This document shows, piece by piece, positions 59,063 through 60,664 of a DNA stretch of 60,664 nt; the stretch's first letter is position 1; every line of letters starts with the position of its first letter. The notes beneath the pieces were generated by a model. The model did not search any database and had not been told where the DNA came from. It saw only the letters and a list, made by a program, of their open reading frames with translations. The translations under genes were made by a program, and so were the position numbers. This DNA is from Actinomadura sp. NBRC 104425 (GTDB lineage Bacteria > Actinomycetota > Actinomycetes > Streptosporangiales > Streptosporangiaceae), in contig NZ_BSTN01000034.1 of the NCBI RefSeq assembly GCF_030269545.1, positions 1 to 60,664 on the forward strand, read 5' to 3'.

Positions 59063-60019
59063 GTGGACGACGACGAGCGGCGGCTGCTCCTCGACAGCCT
59101 CTCCCAGGTGGTGAGCGGGGCCGCCACCGGCGACCTGCGGGCGGCGGTCACCGGCTTCGGCTGGCACGACATGCTGGCCGAGTCCCCCCAGATGGCGGTC
59201 TACGGCATCAGCACGTTGCAGGGCGAGCACCTCACCGAAACGACGATGCTCGACGACATCGTGCTGGCCGCAGCCGGTATCGAGGGACCGGCCCGGGTGG
59301 TCTACCCCGATCTGCCGCACAGCGACCCCACCTCCCGCATCGAGGGCACGGCATCGCCGATCCGCGGGGTCCTCGCGGCCGGCGACGCAGAGCGGCTGGT
59401 CGTACCGGCTTGGCACGGCTCCGAGGTGGTCATCGTGACCGCACCCGGTGCCGTGGATTCGAAGGCCCCCGCTGACGGACTGGATCCGGACTCCGGCTGG
59501 CACCGTGTGGAGACCCACCTGGACCTCTCCACCGCCGAGGTGCTGGAAGGAGAGCCGGCCAGGACCTGCTGGCAGGCCCTGCTGGCGGCGGGCCAGCGCG
59601 CCCTCGCGTACGAGCTGAACGCACTCGGCCGGCGCATGCTCACGCTCGCGGTCGAGCATGTGAGCACCCGTGAGCAGTTCGGCCGCAGGATCGGCGGCTT
59701 CCAGGCGGTCAAACACGCGCTCGCCGACGTCCGCCTCTGGCAGGAATGCGCCGAACTGGCGGCCGAGGCGGCCTGGGAGGACGAGTCGCCGGAGTCCGCG
59801 CAACTGGCCAAGATCATGGCCGGCCGTTTCGTGCGCACCGCGGCCGCCAACTGCCAGCAGGTCCTCGGCGGCATGGGCTTCACCTGGGAACACGATTTCC
59901 ACCGCTACCTGCGCCGGGCACTGCTCCTGGAGCCCCTGCTGGGCTCGGCCGCCCACCTGCGCACCGCCCTCGGCGCCCGCGTGCGCGCCCAGGGGGCGCC
60001 CCGGCTCGCGCTCCTGTGA
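59063..60019 (+). CDS. Acyl-CoA dehydrogenase, second-subunit type
   Basis: A 318-residue protein from GTG 59063, 3 bases after the stop of the partner. The first half is reduced; the second half has STREQFGRRIGGFQAVKHAL, NCQQVLGGMGFTWEHDFHRY and LRRALLLEPLLG, like the protein at 50591. Being about 60 residues shorter than the usual 380, it probably lacks its own complete FAD site and works with the 57893 subunit. A hairpin follows the stop. Confidence 0.85.
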   Translation: MDDDERRLLLDSLSQVVSGAATGDLRAAVTGFGWHDMLAESPQMAVYGISTLQGEHLTETTMLDDIVLAAAGIEGPARVVYPDLPHSDPTSRIEGTASPIRGVLAAGDAERLVVPAWHGSEVVIVTAPGAVDSKAPADGLDPDSGWHRVETHLDLSTAEVLEGEPARTCWQALLAAGQRALAYELNALGRRMLTLAVEHVSTREQFGRRIGGFQAVKHALADVRLWQECAELAAEAAWEDESPESAQLAKIMAGRFVRTAAANCQQVLGGMGFTWEHDFHRYLRRALLLEPLLGSAAHLRTALGARVRAQGAPRLALL

Positions 60020-60029
60020 CGAAACCGCC

Positions 60030-60069
60030 GCCGGCGCCCCTCTGGGAAGATCGCCCAGGAGGCGCCGGC
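60030..60069 (+). terminator. Hairpin ending the DUF35-thiolase-FadE operon
   Basis: GCCGGCGCC at 60030-60038 pairs with GGCGCCGGC at 60061-60069, and the inner segments CTGGG/CCCAG pair further. No T-run. Confidence 0.6.
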
Positions 60070-60664
60070 GCACCCCCGCACGCGCGAAGAGCGCACCCAC
60101 GGATGCAGGTGAACATCGTCGCCCGGCCGGCACCGGGATCCGGCCGGATGCCCCTGCCGTGATGTCCGGGCGAGGCGCATCCGGCCGGGGGCTCCTTGAG
60201 GAGCGGATCGCGGGGCAGGCCGAGGATGCGTTCGCCGCCGCACCAGCGGCCGGATAACCACCATCTCACCGTCGCGCAGCAACACATGCCGTCCCGCCTC
60301 GATCACATGGAAGCCGGTATCATCCGCCGCCCAAGGCATGAAGTCCGGGCGCTCCGAACCGATAGGGCTTTTGCTCTGCCGTCACGACATCAGCCCCGCC
60401 CGGCGGAAACAGGACACGAAAGTCCATCCGCCCGGGTGGAACGTCACTGGCCACCGTGGCGGTGCCGGGTGTCACCGCAAGCAGACGGCACACGGGGGTC
60501 GGCGTTGGGCGGTTCGGTCACGGCGGCGCGCCGTGATGCGCGCCGAGGCCGGCATCCGCCCATGACTTCAGCGAGTACCGCCGCGGCGGGGACGCTGTGA
60601 AGGCGGCTGCCCCTGGTGGCCGGTGCACACGACAAGGGGCCGGTGGCGCCGTCATCGACGCCAC
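60070..60664. other. Unassigned end of the window
   Basis: No intact gene is recognised. On the minus strand a frame open from 60381 encodes SPIGSERPDFMPWAADDTGF followed by HVIEAGRHVLLRDGEMVVIR; another nearby frame has GGERILGLPRDPLLKEPPAG, which recalls the end of an acyl-CoA dehydrogenase. They may be decayed pieces of one or two genes. Confidence 0.35.

Noticed and set aside
60140..60287. Acyl-CoA dehydrogenase tail (ERILGLPRDP) at the right edge
   Set aside because: Only about 10 residues resemble the family end, without the preceding DEIQRN block; kept as unassigned.
1..60664. CRISPR array, tRNA or rRNA genes
   Set aside because: No regularly spaced direct repeats and no cloverleaf or rRNA-like sequence were seen by reading.

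Overview
The window is about 61 kb of very GC-rich DNA. It has actinomycete features: strong G/C bias at third codon positions, frequent GTG and TTG starts, F420/luciferase-type oxidoreductases, FadE-like acyl-CoA dehydrogenases, a FabG1/MabA-like reductase, and IS1182, IS110 and IS5-type insertion sequences. I cannot name the genus; Streptosporangiales or Mycobacteriales are possible. No tRNA, rRNA or CRISPR array was recognised.

The content is a large accessory catabolic island for CoA-activated, oxygenated lipid, terpenoid or aromatic acids. Left flank (1-2.1 kb): transposase remnants, a broken acyl carrier protein, a twice-frameshifted fabG and a truncated haemoglobin. 2.4-12.2 kb: a rifampin-phosphotransferase-like dikinase, an AttH/CrtC-like protein with an APH-type kinase, an NTF2-like protein, a ferredoxin and a P450, mixed with remnants that are truncated or have lost their middle. 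12.3-18.4 kb: a Rieske oxygenase operon (Rieske alpha, 70-residue protein, ThuA, VOC, tyrosine phosphatase), an SDR, a VOC protein and an F420-type oxidoreductase. 18.4-19.9 kb: an IS110-family element. 19.9-25.4 kb: a 2-oxoacid dehydrogenase E1 alpha/beta pair with an NTF2-like protein, an FAD enzyme and two histidine phosphatases. 25.6-34.9 kb: an operon of enoyl-CoA hydratase, two acyl-CoA synthetases and a MaoC hydratase, then an SDR, a dikinase-type His-domain protein and an NTF2-like protein. 35-45 kb: two more AttH-like/APH/small-helical modules, one of them in a five-gene operon joined by 4-base stop/start overlaps. 45.6-60 kb: four acyl-CoA dehydrogenases, two thiolases with a DUF35 partner, a MaoC protein, two SDR/F420-type genes, a PPDK-like half-enzyme with a winged-helix partner, and a MarR regulator.

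The genes fit one programme: oxygenation (P450, Rieske, flavin enzymes), CoA activation, dehydrogenation, hydration, 3-hydroxy oxidation and thiolysis. On top of this lies an unusual number of phosphoryl-transfer enzymes: three APH-type kinases, three dikinase-type proteins plus a remnant, two histidine phosphatases and one tyrosine phosphatase. This suggests that phosphorylated acyl or alcohol intermediates are made and eliminated, as in the levulinate LvaAB route and in mammalian ACAD10/11.

Most operons carry, about 30-190 bases upstream of their first start codon, a copy of a 16-base palindrome, A(C/G)TCTA-N4-TAGA(C/G)T. Three copies are perfect and more than ten are imperfect. They look like operators of a single regulon; the MarR protein at 54268-54822 is the only regulator-like candidate in view apart from the winged-helix protein at 49615. 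The most novel content is this regulon together with the thrice-repeated AttH-like/APH/small-helical module.
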